This document shows positions 1 to 9,779 of a stretch of DNA of 64,000 nucleotides, piece by piece. Origin of the DNA: Trifolium pratense (taxonomy: Eukaryota > Streptophyta > Magnoliopsida > Fabales > Fabaceae). The notes below the pieces were generated by a model. The model searched no databases. It was given only the letters and a program-made list of their open reading frames with translations, and was not told the origin of the DNA. A program made the translations under genes and the position numbers. The stretch lies in the NCBI RefSeq assembly GCF_020283565.1, contig NC_060059.1, forward strand, positions 39,858,338-39,922,337, written 5' to 3'. How positions within the stretch are numbered: position 1 is the first letter of the stretch; each line of letters begins with the position of its first letter.

Positions 1-67
1 AGAGATTTGAGTAGTATATGTTATAGGTTCTGGGATCGATCCCAGCTTATTGTAAATCAAAAATAAA
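1..67 (+). repeat. tRNA-derived SINE fragment (3' part)
   Basis: The stretch has the same layout as better-preserved copies at 15945-16018 and 61558-61649: a 'gggtagtatgtta'-like segment, a degenerate Pol III B box (gggatcgatccc near position 32), then 'ttattgtaaa' and an A-rich tail. The 5' part lies outside the window. Family membership rests on comparison inside this window only. Confidence 0.55.
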
Positions 68-326
68 TTTTAGATAGGTTTATACTAATGAAAAATTTGT
101 TTGTTGTTGACTAATGAAAGAGACTAACAAATTAGACTGAGGCAAACTAAATTCTTTCATTTATTTCGCTTGATCGTTTTATTCATCTATATTTTTATTT
201 ATAGTATTAGTTAATCTTAACAAATTAATTATTGACTCATCTAATTGAAACATGATTAATCTTCTAAAAAGATTTAATGCAACCTTCATCGACTTGGACT
301 TAGTATTTAATATATTTGGATCATAA
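68..326. other. AT-rich intergenic sequence, no gene seen
   Basis: No credible reading frame or repeat boundary is visible. The last five bases (322-326, CATAA) are the left copy of the target-site duplication of the adjacent LTR element. Confidence 0.6.
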
Positions 327-485
327 TGTTAAGAATATAGATAGTTAGTTAATCAACTAGAGTTAGTCGATAGGTTACCAAGTTAGTTAGGAGGTTAGAA
401 AGTTAGTTAGGGAGTTAGTTACTCCAAATTGTTCTATAAATAAGCTAGCTTTTGTGGTTGAGTATAGGCCTCTAAAATTCTAATA
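327..485 (+). repeat. 5' LTR (159 bp) of the short LTR element
   Basis: It begins TGTTAAGAATATAG and ends CTAATA directly before the primer-binding site. It matches 2209-2367 base for base as far as can be checked by eye. A TATA-like 'ctataaataag' sits near 434-445, suggesting the LTR promoter. Confidence 0.93.
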
Positions 486-708
486 TGGTATCAGAGCCTC
501 TCCAAGATCCGTTGGGCCACCCGATATCGGGCCACCTACCATTTATATCCGCGTACCAAGCCCAATAGCCCTGGACGCGAGGGGGTGTGTTAAGAAGTCC
601 CACATCGGTTGCGAGATGGTCTGACTAAGTGTTTATATACTAGAGGCAATCCTCATCTTACAAGCCGGTTTTGTAAGGATGAGTTAGGCCCAATATCCAT
701 TTCTAAGA
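486..708 (+). mobile_element. TRIM-type segment: primer site, short interior, purine tract and one LTR
   Basis: The segment reads: primer site tggtatcagagc (486-497), about 90 bp interior, purine tract gcgaggggg (about 577-585), then a 121-bp LTR-like unit (588-708) starting TGTTAAGAAGTCCCACATCGG and ending ttctaaga. A second primer site (709-720) follows directly. That is the order of the 3' two-thirds of a TRIM element, but its own left LTR is missing and replaced by the larger element's LTR. The 'cccacatcgg' LTR type is common in legume TRIMs (general knowledge, not checked here). Confidence 0.75.
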
Positions 709-1427
709 TGGTATCAGAGCGATACCCAAGGGATGAAGATGAAGATTCCGCTGCCGATTTCGATTCAGCCATTGATGAAGATGAAGCTCTTTCTCATGAT
801 GTAGCTATGGAGGTTTCTGCACCAGAAGCTCAATCTTCAACAATCTGCAATCACATTTGTTTTGGCAGTTTTAGGAATTCAGATTTTTCCGCCGTTCAAT
901 TCGCTTCAATCACTCCAATCAAGCCAACAATTGATGGATTCACCATCAAGATCGGGGAAATTGCATGTGTTCTTGTTGCTTCAAGTTGCAACAATAAATC
1001 TGCGTTTGCAGCTTCGGAAGACGACGAGAAATCGAAGAATCTTGATTCTGAAATTGTGGTTTCTGAAGCAATCAAAGGATTGAACGAATGCAAATCTGAG
1101 TTTGGTGTTTCTGCAGAAATCAAGAAGTCGGAGAATCTTATCAAAGGTAGAGTTCCGCTATGCTATGGATCTGTTTACGGCGTTGCCGCCATAAGGCCTT
1201 TCGCTTCTTGGTTCTACGTCGGAAAACAGAAACAACAAATCAGTAGCACAACAATCAACAACCAGGTTTGGCTTTTTGAACTACATGATGAGTGCATCGT
1301 CGATTTTGATCCCGGTGGAATTATGTCAGTGATTTCCAGTTCTGCTACTATGCTCTCTATTATGTCAATTTTCGATTCAATCTCACTCTTCCCTTTCGAT
1401 CCCGGTGGAACTTTCCTATGTCAGTGA
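708..1427 (+). CDS. Hypothetical ORF inside the short LTR element (239 aa from first ATG)
   Basis: The open frame extends upstream to about 609, but the first ATG is at 708, where the last base of the TRIM LTR meets the primer site (a|tgg). The predicted product is acidic near the N-terminus (a D/E-rich run at residues 8-20) and has no zinc knuckle, protease, transmembrane segment or other motif I recognise. A short stretch, 'FDPGG', occurs twice near the C-terminus, from a local duplication of 'gatcccggtgga'. It could be a gag remnant, a captured host fragment, or a chance frame. I know of no function for it. Confidence 0.3.
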   Translation: MVSERYPRDEDEDSAADFDSAIDEDEALSHDVAMEVSAPEAQSSTICNHICFGSFRNSDFSAVQFASITPIKPTIDGFTIKIGEIACVLVASSCNNKSAFAASEDDEKSKNLDSEIVVSEAIKGLNECKSEFGVSAEIKKSENLIKGRVPLCYGSVYGVAAIRPFASWFYVGKQKQQISSTTINNQVWLFELHDECIVDFDPGGIMSVISSSATMLSIMSIFDSISLFPFDPGGTFLCQ

Positions 1428-2208
1428 TATATTAGAAGTCAGTTCTGCATAATTGTGGATGTTGAAATAACCGCTGTTCTTGCCTTCTGTTTGGTCCTTT
1501 GTTTTCCAAACTCATACTAAAAATTCTGTTACTATGAGTTTGAGGGAGGCTATTACAATATAGAAGTCAATTCTGCACATTTGTTCAGTTTTGGATTAGT
1601 TGGTTTTCACATTAGAGAAGGATCAGATTTTGTTACTTGGTTATTTGCTGACATTGCTTGTGTTCTTGCTTATGTGAAAATCAATTAAATAAGAATTGTT
1701 ACATTTGGTTTATTCATGGAGTTTGGAAATTGTAATGCTCATAAGATACTTGGTAAAGGTCCTCTATTAAAATTCATTGAATACAATGCAATTTGGTATA
1801 GACAAGGTTATTTTGCACAAAAGGTATTGAAGTGGAGTCTCCCATGGAAGTAATTACTGGCATGATAATTGACTGTGATTTTCAAATTTTGGATCTTCAT
1901 TCTAGAAATGGTTGTGTGATTACCTTGGTTTTAACAAGTTGTTTGAGTTTTCGCCATTGTTCTTTTTTTGCAAGAGTTGGTTCTGGTGTTTGTTTAAAGG
2001 TTTCAGTCCAATTGGAAGGTCACTTGTTGCAGACTATGGAAGGTGTTATGAGGCTAGTTGTGCAGATTTTATGTTGCTTGCTTGGAGTCTATGGTTTCGA
2101 GGAATGTATTACAAGCCAAAAATTCAATGCTTTGTTTCTTTGTTTGGATTTAGCTTTGTAATTCAAACTCAAATTGGTAATTTTTCCAATGTTGAGTTTG
2201 AGGGAGGC
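1428..2208 (+). other. Non-coding interior of the short LTR element
   Basis: T-rich sequence with short open frames only. A purine tract resembling the element's 3' tract (gtttgagggaggct) also occurs at 1537-1550, which suggests internal duplication. The functional tract is the one directly before the LTR at 2200-2208. Confidence 0.55.
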
Positions 2209-2367
2209 TGTTAAGAATATAGATAGTTAGTTAATCAACTAGAGTTAGTCGATAGGTTACCAAGTTAGTTAGGAGGTTAGAAAGTTAGTTAGGGAGTTAG
2301 TTACTCCAAATTGTTCTATAAATAAGCTAGCTTTTGTGGTTGAGTATAGGCCTCTAAAATTCTAATA
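2209..2367 (+). repeat. 3' LTR (159 bp) of the short LTR element
   Basis: It matches the 327-485 copy and is followed by the right target-site duplication CATAA at 2368-2372. Confidence 0.93.
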
Positions 2368-2372
2368 CATAA

Positions 2373-3223
2373 CAAAAACCGTTAATTCTTTTAATAAAAA
2401 TAAAATGCATTTTATATGTGATTTGCTTTTTTGTGATACAAATGATAAAAAAATTGTTCTCTCCGACTATTTTTATAAGAGACAACTCATTTTATATTGT
2501 GTCTGATATATACTTCCTGATACGTATCGAACATATTGGGGGAGTTCTGATATTCAAATATAAGAATATTTATTTATTCACTTTAAATGGTAATATTCCG
2601 CCAACTAAACTATTTGATAAAATAAAATATATATCAACAAAGTCGTTGAACTCAGGTGGTTAATATTATTATCACTAAACGTCGAAATAACTGATCGTTC
2701 GAAAGAATCCGAGTTTAATTTTTTAATGTAACCATTTTTTAACCAGCCTTATAGCGGCCGAACTCTAAATTACTATAAGAAATATGGAACATGAGAGCTA
2801 ACACATAAAACCTGTATTAATTGAGCACCTAACATTCTTCTTCTTCTCTTTTGGTCAAGAGAGCACCTTACACTCTACCTATATTTTGGTAAACTAGAAA
2901 ACATATCTCTCCCAAGATTAATATCGCCCATTTTTAAGACTCGATTCAAATCAGACAAAAGAAGCAATATAACTAATGAGATATTTTTTTTTTTTTTTGG
3001 TTTACAGAGATATTTTTATTATTTTGACAAAATAGTTAACACTCCTTAAGATATTACTATTGTCAAAATGCTACATAAGGTAGCTAGCCAAGTAAATAAT
3101 AATTAGGCATGTCATGATCATCATTCATTCATCCAACTTGATACGCCACTCCATCTATATCTCCCACCTTTATTATTAAATCCTTTCATCCACTTCCCCC
3201 TTCACTCATCCTCTCCTTCAATC
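2373..3223. other. Intergenic region and upstream region of the legumain gene
   Basis: No gene seen. The final 60-80 bases are C/T-rich (ccacttcccccttcactcatcctctccttcaatc), as is usual for a plant 5' leader. TATA-like sequences (ctatatctc near 3153, ttattattaaat near 3170) could be the promoter core. A poly-T tract lies at about 2986-2998. Confidence 0.4.
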
Positions 3224-6200
3224 ATGGACCTTTCCCAATTTCCCACTATCCTCTTTTTCATTGTCATCCTCACCACCCTTGCTGCCGTCTCCGGTAGCCG
3301 TGACCTTCCCGGAGACTATATCCGATTGCCTTCTCAAGCCTCCAAGTTCTTCCATGAACCTGAAAATGATGACAACGTTCAAGGAACTAGATGGGCTATC
3401 TTACTTGCTGGTTCTAATGGTTACTGGAATTATAGGCATCAGGTACATATAATAATTCTTTATATCTATTGCTAAATATCTATCATAGATATTAATTTCT
3501 ATGCACAGCAATTTAATTTTTTACGCATACATCCGATCAAATTATATAAAATACATATCTTACAAATTAACTTCAACTTTGAATAGATGATTGTATAAAA
3601 AAGTTTTACACGGTTACTCGAGTATGCAAATTAAATTCATGTACATATTTGATGTTTTTTTTATGATGTAACTTAATTATGATCATGAGTTTTTATTTTT
3701 TGTTTGACTAAATATAATCTTTGAGTTTCTTTCAAGTATTATTATTTTTGAAATAATAAAAAATCTAATGAAGTGTGGAATTGGATTTGAAAAAGACTGC
3801 AAGTTTGGTTATGACTTTCTTATACTTACGTTACTTGATTTTTTTTTTTTTTGTTCTAGTCGTTACTTGATTTTAATTTTGGTCTCTATACGAATTGTGT
3901 ATTTTCAACTTAGTTATTACTTCTTACACCTCACTCTTATCTTATGACACTCCAAGAGAGATTCATCAATTTGCTTTGGGCCGCTTGCAAGAAATGGATG
4001 ATAATAGGATTTGAAACAATTCAAATAAAAAGTTATAAAAATTGGTAAATTCTAATATTGACCACTTCATCAAGTGATCCATGGTGGAACAGTCACGAAT
4101 AACATTATAACGAATACGAATTTTACAAAATCTACCGATGGATTGAAAGTTTAGATCATATAGATCATCCATATAAAAATTTAGAAAAATTGAAAATCAT
4201 TTGATATGTTATTGAGACACATCAAGATTAACGGTTTATTAAATAACGTAAATCTTGATGGGTCTCAATAACACATCAAATGATTTTCAAAAAAATTTAA
4301 AAAATTTGTGGATGATCTATACGATATAAAATTTCAATCTAATAGTGAATTTTGTAAAATTCATATTCGGTAAATCACTTGTCCACGGTGGACCACTTAT
4401 GAACTGTAGCATTAGCCTATAAAAATTATGTAACTACCTGTGATTTTTTTTTTAAAAGATCACAGTTTCATAGTTTATTTGATTAAAAATAACGGAGCAT
4501 ATTTTTGCTTACAAAATACATATAAAAAAATCATATCAACATGTCATTTTTATAATATAAAAAATTATTTTTTTTAAAAAATAAAATAAAAATTAGATGA
4601 TAAATCATTTAAAAAATATTTACATGTGATTTGTATGAGCTAGTTCAATAACTAATATTACTAAAAATTGAAATTTAATTGGTTAATTAATCCAAAGTCA
4701 GCTATTAGTTATAAATTGAAATATTTATGTGATTCACTGATTTGTATGAGCTAGTTCAATAACTAATATTACTAAAATTGTGATTAATAGCATATTTTAG
4801 CATTGATATCTGTTTGTTTTAGTTGCTTAGTTGTAATGTTGAGTTTTTGTTCCTTGCTTCATCAGGCTGATGTTTGCCATGCATATCAAATATTGAAGAA
4901 AGGTGGCTTAAAAGATGAAAACATTATTGTTTTCATGTATGATGACATTGCTTCCAATTACGAGAATCCAAGGCCTGGTGTCATAATTAACAAGCCAGAT
5001 GGTGGTGATGTTTATGAAGGAGTTCCAAAGGTAAATTAGTCGGTGTTTAGTTTTTAGCAATCGTAGCACAGACGCTTCAGATTGAAGACATGTCTAATAT
5101 CCGACACATGTAGTATCCATGTGGTTACATTCAATAACTTTTATTTATTAAATATTAAATTTTTACTAGTGTTTACGTGTCAGTGTCATGTGTAGTCTCA
5201 GCTATAAAGCACGAACACCGGACACTAACATGTCGACACCGATAATAATTTAAGAAAATGACATTCAATGTAATCATATAAGTGTCGGTGTCAGACACCG
5301 CAACACGCATAATCCGAGGAGTGTCCATGCTTCATAGAATGTTAGTGTGCCGAGTTTTTAGGCATCCCATATCTATTGCTATATCATGTACTAGTATGAT
5401 TATCTTCTAATAAGAACTTGTTTTATGACAGGATTACACTGGTGCAGAAGTACATGCTGACAATTTCTATGCTGCTTTACTTGGAAATAAATCAGCTCTT
5501 ACAGGTGGGAGTGGGAAAGTTGTGGATAGTGGCCCCAATGATCATATTTTTGTATACTACACTGATCATGGAGGTCCTGGTGTTCTTGGTAAGTAATTTT
5601 GAATTATTTTCACAGAAACGTTTGTTTGATTGAATTGTGTTGTTAATTTTCATGATCTTGACAAAGTGTTTGTTTTGTTCTTATTTGGTCTCTTCAGGTA
5701 TGCCTGTTGGTCCTTACCTGTATGCATCTGATCTGAATGAAGTCTTAAAGAAAAAGCATGCTTCTGGAGGATATAAGAGCCTAGTAAGTCCTTAGTAATA
5801 GCCGATTTCGTGTTCTTTTCATTTAAAAATCCCGTTTGTTCTGTTTAAGGCTAGCATGTTTGGATTTGATTATTTCTTGCTAAACAAGCTAAGCTAATCC
5901 TCATTTATTTTATTTATGTAATGGCGGCGCAGGTATTTTATCTTGAGGCATGTGAATCTGGGAGTATCTTTGAAGGTCTTCTACCGGAAGATATCAATAT
6001 CTACGCGACAACAGCTTCGAATGCAGAAGAAAGCAGTTGGGGAACATATTGCCCTGGCGAGTACCCTCCCCCTCCCCCGGAGTACTCAACCTGCTTGGGT
6101 GACCTATACAGCATTGCTTGGATGGAAGACAGGTATGTGCATTAGAAGGACAAAGTTACATCATAAATAAGATTAATTTGATGCATTACTGATTTTGTTT

Positions 6201-7389
6201 TGTAGTTGCACATTTGATTTATCACTAGATCATAAGATTTTCTTATTACTAATTTGATTTTTGTTTCACTTATGAGCAGCGACGTACACAATTTGCGAAC
6301 TGAAAGTTTGCAGCAGCAATATAAATTGGTAAGTTCTTGTCACTGACTTGATTTGATTTATTTTAAATCAACTAATATAAATTGAAGAATGTAATTCAAT
6401 ACCTTGATTGCTGAATTACACATGAGAAACTTTAGGAGTTGTGTAAGTGATGCATTATTTGGTCATGTGGTTACAGGTTAAGGATAGGACTATCAATGGT
6501 GCATACTATGGTTCTCATGTGATGGAATATGGTGATGTAGGACTTGGCAACAATCATCTTTTCCTATATTTGGGAACAAATCCTGCTAATGATAACATTA
6601 GTTTTGTGGATGAAAGCGCCTTGAAATTGAGATCACCTTCAACAGCAGTTAACCAAAGGGATGCCGATCTCGTCCATTTCTGGGATAAGGTATTCTTTAT
6701 CATGCAATGTTTACTATTCTTTATGGTTAATATCTCTTGTATTAGTGTATTTCAATTAAAACGTAATGTATAAATATATATAACTGACCGTGCGATGCAA
6801 GAGTGCAAAAAATAGTAACCAGATATTGAGTATTTTCGTTGTTTATTGGCAGTTCCGCAAAGCTCCTGAGGGTTCTCCGCGGAAAAATGAAGCTCAGAAA
6901 CAAGTTTTGGAAGCAATGTCTCACAGGATGCATGTAGACAACAGTGTGGAACTGATTGGGAAGCTCTTATTCGGCATTGAAAAGGGTCCTGAAGTGGTCA
7001 ACGCTGTTAGACCTTCTGGATCACCACTTGTTGATAACTGGGACCTTCTTAAAACCACGGTACTCCTTCCAATGATTCAGCTTCATATTTTCTGCTGAAG
7101 CCAGCAAAGATACAATTGTGCATTATTTTGTTGATTACAGTAAAACAATTTTTTGTTAATCTTAGTCTGCGAGACAAAATTTCACTTTAATCTATTTTTG
7201 ATTCAGGTAAGGACTTTTGAGACACATTGTGGATCTCTATCTCAGTATGGTATGAAACATATGAGGTCCTTTGCGAACATCTGCAATGCAGGAATATCGA
7301 ATGAGCAAATGGCCGAGGCCTCAGCACAAGCTTGTGCTAGTATTCCTGCCAACCCCTGGAGTTCTCTGCAAGGGGGTTTCAGTGCATAG
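3224..7389 (+). CDS. VPE: Legumain / vacuolar processing enzyme (asparaginyl endopeptidase, family C13)
   Basis: Cysteine protease that cleaves after Asn or Asp and matures proteins in the vacuole. Nine exons by splice consensus and unbroken frame: 3224-3442, 4866-5030, 5432-5588, 5698-5783, 5933-6132, 6280-6328, 6477-6689, 6853-7059, 7207-7389 (492 aa, normal family length). Residues 1-24 form a hydrophobic signal peptide. The catalytic pair is visible: His174 in YTDHGGPG and Cys216 in EACESGS, with the 42-residue spacing I recall for plant VPEs. The C-terminal prodomain keeps paired cysteines (THCGS, NICNAG, QACAS) and ends in GGFSA. N- and C-termini look like vegetative (alpha/gamma) forms rather than seed beta-VPE, which is inference. 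All exons are intact. Intron 1 (1.4 kb) holds a foldback element. No neighbour suggests a shared pathway. Confidence 0.95.
4031..4425. repeat. Foldback (long inverted repeat) element in legumain intron 1
   Basis: Two arms of roughly 180-195 bp are imperfect reverse complements around a centre near 4232. The sequence near the centre (gaaaatcatttgatatgtta, 4190-4209) pairs with the stretch at about 4268-4287, and outer parts (tccatggtggaacagtc; gtccacggtggaccac) also pair. The element is MITE-like. No terminal motif or target duplication could be fixed, so the superfamily is unassigned. Outer limits are approximate. Confidence 0.7.
4628..4777 (+). repeat. Direct repeat in legumain intron 1
   Basis: A 39-bp sequence starting gatttgtatgagctagttca occurs at 4628-4666 and again, perfectly, at 4739-4777, separated by 72 bp. 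It looks like a local duplication. Confidence 0.8.
5085..5340. repeat. Dispersed repeat rich in 'gtgtcggtgtcagacacc' motifs (legumain intron 2)
   Basis: The stretch contains self-complementary runs (gtgtcggtgtcagacaccg near 5281-5300, gacatgtc, gtcgacacc) and resembles a piece at about 47640-47820 inside another gene's intron (gtgtctggtgtctgacacca). It is probably an old non-autonomous DNA element; ends are not defined. Confidence 0.5.
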
Positions 7390-9210
7390 TTCCTAAAATG
7401 TGCACTTTGTTAAAACCGTCTACAATTGTTACATTATGTTATATGATTGTATATATACCGTGCACCGGTCATGATCTCAAGTCATGATTCTGTAAATACA
7501 ATTGGGACACTACTAGGACATTGGGGAGTAGGGTTTCTCTCCGTTTCTTAGAAATCGAGAACTCTATTGCTATAGTTTTGGATATAACGTGTCACGCGTT
7601 TTTAATACTGGTGACATATTAAGCCCCCGGTCATCCAAAATTGTAGTAATTGAGCTCTCAATTTCTTTTCGCAAACAATGATGTGAATATGTTTTTAATC
7701 CATTCAATTATGGCGTTGTATTATTGTAAGAAAAATAATTTCAAGGGATGGTGGCATTTATAGCAAAAGGAGGGATGAGAGACCAATAGTTCTGCTTGTT
7801 TTGGAATCTCACGCAATCATGCATGACTGAATGCCAATGTGTATAGTGTATAATAGTGTAAGTGGGCAATTGACAGGTAGGAGTGCCCTAGACACTATGC
7901 AACAGAAAGAATTGAAAATCCTTTGTATAATTTTTTTTTTTTTTAAATTACATTTGTATAATTATTTTAGTAGAATGTGTTATTCATATAACTAATTATT
8001 TTAGTAGAATGTGTTATTTATAACTATGTTTAATATTAATGTTGATGTTGTAATAAAAAAATATCTTACATTATCTTTGGAGCCGCTAGATAAGGATTTG
8101 GATCCTCTCAAAAAAAAAATTATTTCTTATTTTCTTAATTCAACAGTCGGTAAATCACAAAAAAAAAAAAACTTAAATGCAAAAGAAAAATAAAAAAATA
8201 ATAATTAAAATTACTACAACATGACCGTCGTGATATAATATTTTGAAGAGAAATCTGTTGTATAACTAATATCAAGTCAAAAAACTAATATGAAAAACTT
8301 CATAAATTAAATCAAATTTTCTAAGAAGAATAATATTAGACCAACTCTCCTAACATAATGTTGCAACACTGAAATCAAATTTTTCACCTACAAACGTAAG
8401 TCTAAGTGATGGACCGAATGTGCATCGTACAAAGCCCACTTTGTGTAAGCCTAGAAGACATTCTACTCGTTACTCAAATTGCTACACCGATCAAAGTTGC
8501 ACTTGTGGTATGTTTAATGTGCAAAACAATAAGTACTAGATAAAACAATATAACATAAAATAAGAGAGTACATGACAACAAAATTGTATCCGAGAGATAT
8601 AAATATAATATTTGCCATGAAATTTTGAGTTTGGACATGTTTAATCTTGCAATAATTTTACGATGTGGACTATTTTGGATTGAATTTTTGGTTGATCTAA
8701 GTTTAATGGCACATCCATCCAACTAATTACACATCTATTGACCTATACACACAAGCATTCACAACATCATCTATTATTAACCTTTACCTCAAACTTATAA
8801 TTACTTGTGTGTCAGATTGTTTTTTTATAGGTACCCCTTACATCGTCGGTCACCTACAACACTTGGATTTATGGCCTCCAGTTCAAAGCATTTCTTCCAT
8901 CGTTCCACCAATGTGAGTTTCTCAATCTCTCATATTTCTTTTATCCTTTTCGGATAATTTTGAATTATGTTCGGAACATGGACATTAATAGTTAACCTAG
9001 TTTTTATAAATCTTACATGTCATTTCTATTATATTTTTTTTTTCAAGTAACTTAATGAATGTATTAGTTTGAAATTCGATTTCTACATATTATATATAAT
9101 ATTTCTACCAAATATTAATAGCAATGGAGTTATACTCATATGAACTATGCATATCATTTATATTCGCGAGAAAAGTTTACCTATCTGAAAACTAGTTAAA
9201 CATATGTGTC
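7390..9210. other. 3' flank of the legumain gene and intergenic sequence
   Basis: The first few hundred bases should contain the legumain 3' UTR; no poly(A) signal stands out. The rest is AT-rich with A-runs (for example 8157-8171) and only short, unconvincing frames. Confidence 0.4.
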
Positions 9211-9386
9211 TTGCTAACGAGTGTCCTCGGTGCACTCTTTAAGCATTCCATTTAAAGAAACTTTTTATTCAACAAGTTAAATACTACAATTTCCAATGCG
9301 TTGACTTTACGCATTCCGATAAAAAATCTATAAAAAACTTACTATTTAAGGGCTTAAAAAGTGTCCGGAGGCACTATTTAGCATTT
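9211..9386. mobile_element. Small foldback MITE, 'gctaac...gtgtcc...gcac' family
   Basis: The left end (ttgctaacgagtgtcctcgg) and right end (gtgtccggaggcactatttagca) are imperfect inverted repeats, each itself near-palindromic. Related units occur at 16948-16996 and 38267-38446, and a partial one near 9686-9719 (gcttaataagtgctccatg...tttagc). No coding capacity. Ends are approximate. Confidence 0.6.
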
Positions 9387-9466
9387 GCCTAAACATATTA
9401 ATATGAAAATTTTATCTTGAAACTGATGCATTTATTATCTTAAAAGCATAAAAAAAAAAGGTGAAT

Positions 9467-9630
9467 GTTAACTTGTGCCCTTAAGGGCACATGTTAAGAA
9501 GATAAATGTGGAAAAAATTTATTGAACTTGTGGTGTATTCAATTATCTAAACATTAAATTTTTTGTATCATTAAATGCTATATTTCTATTTTTAGGTAGC
9601 TTAACATGTGCCCTTAAGGCACAAGTTAAC
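9467..9630. mobile_element. Small MITE with 'gttaacttgtgccc' termini (copy 1)
   Basis: The left end gttaacttgtgcccttaagg is the reverse complement of the right end ccttaaggcacaagttaac apart from single-base differences. Each end is also nearly self-complementary around ccttaagg. A second copy of almost the same size lies at 44451-44612. It has no coding capacity. Confidence 0.75.
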
Positions 9631-9779
9631 ATGACCCAAAAAAAAATTATCTTTCTAATTTAATTTCCTTTTTTTAATACTGTATGCTTAATAAGTGCTC
9701 CATGAGTACCGTTTAGCATGACCCAAAAAATAATAATAATAAGAAGATCCGACAGTTCTACATATTCCGTTTAGATAAA

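Larger units (their letters stand above)
327..2367 (+). mobile_element. Short non-autonomous LTR retrotransposon, chimeric with a TRIM
   Basis: Two 159-bp direct repeats (327-485 and 2209-2367) show no difference by eye. They are flanked by a perfect 5-bp duplication CATAA (322-326 and 2368-2372). A primer-binding site complementary to initiator tRNA-Met (tggtatcagagc) begins directly after the left LTR at 486. A purine tract (gagggaggc) ends at 2208, just before the right LTR. The 1.7-kb interior has no protease, reverse transcriptase or integrase motif, so the element would need helper proteins from another element. Its first 223 bp (486-708) belong to a different element type. Identical LTRs imply recent insertion. 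Confidence 0.93.

Noticed and set aside
609..707. Upstream extension of the 239-aa frame in the short LTR element
   Set aside because: It has no ATG and lies within a TRIM LTR. The first ATG in frame is at 708.
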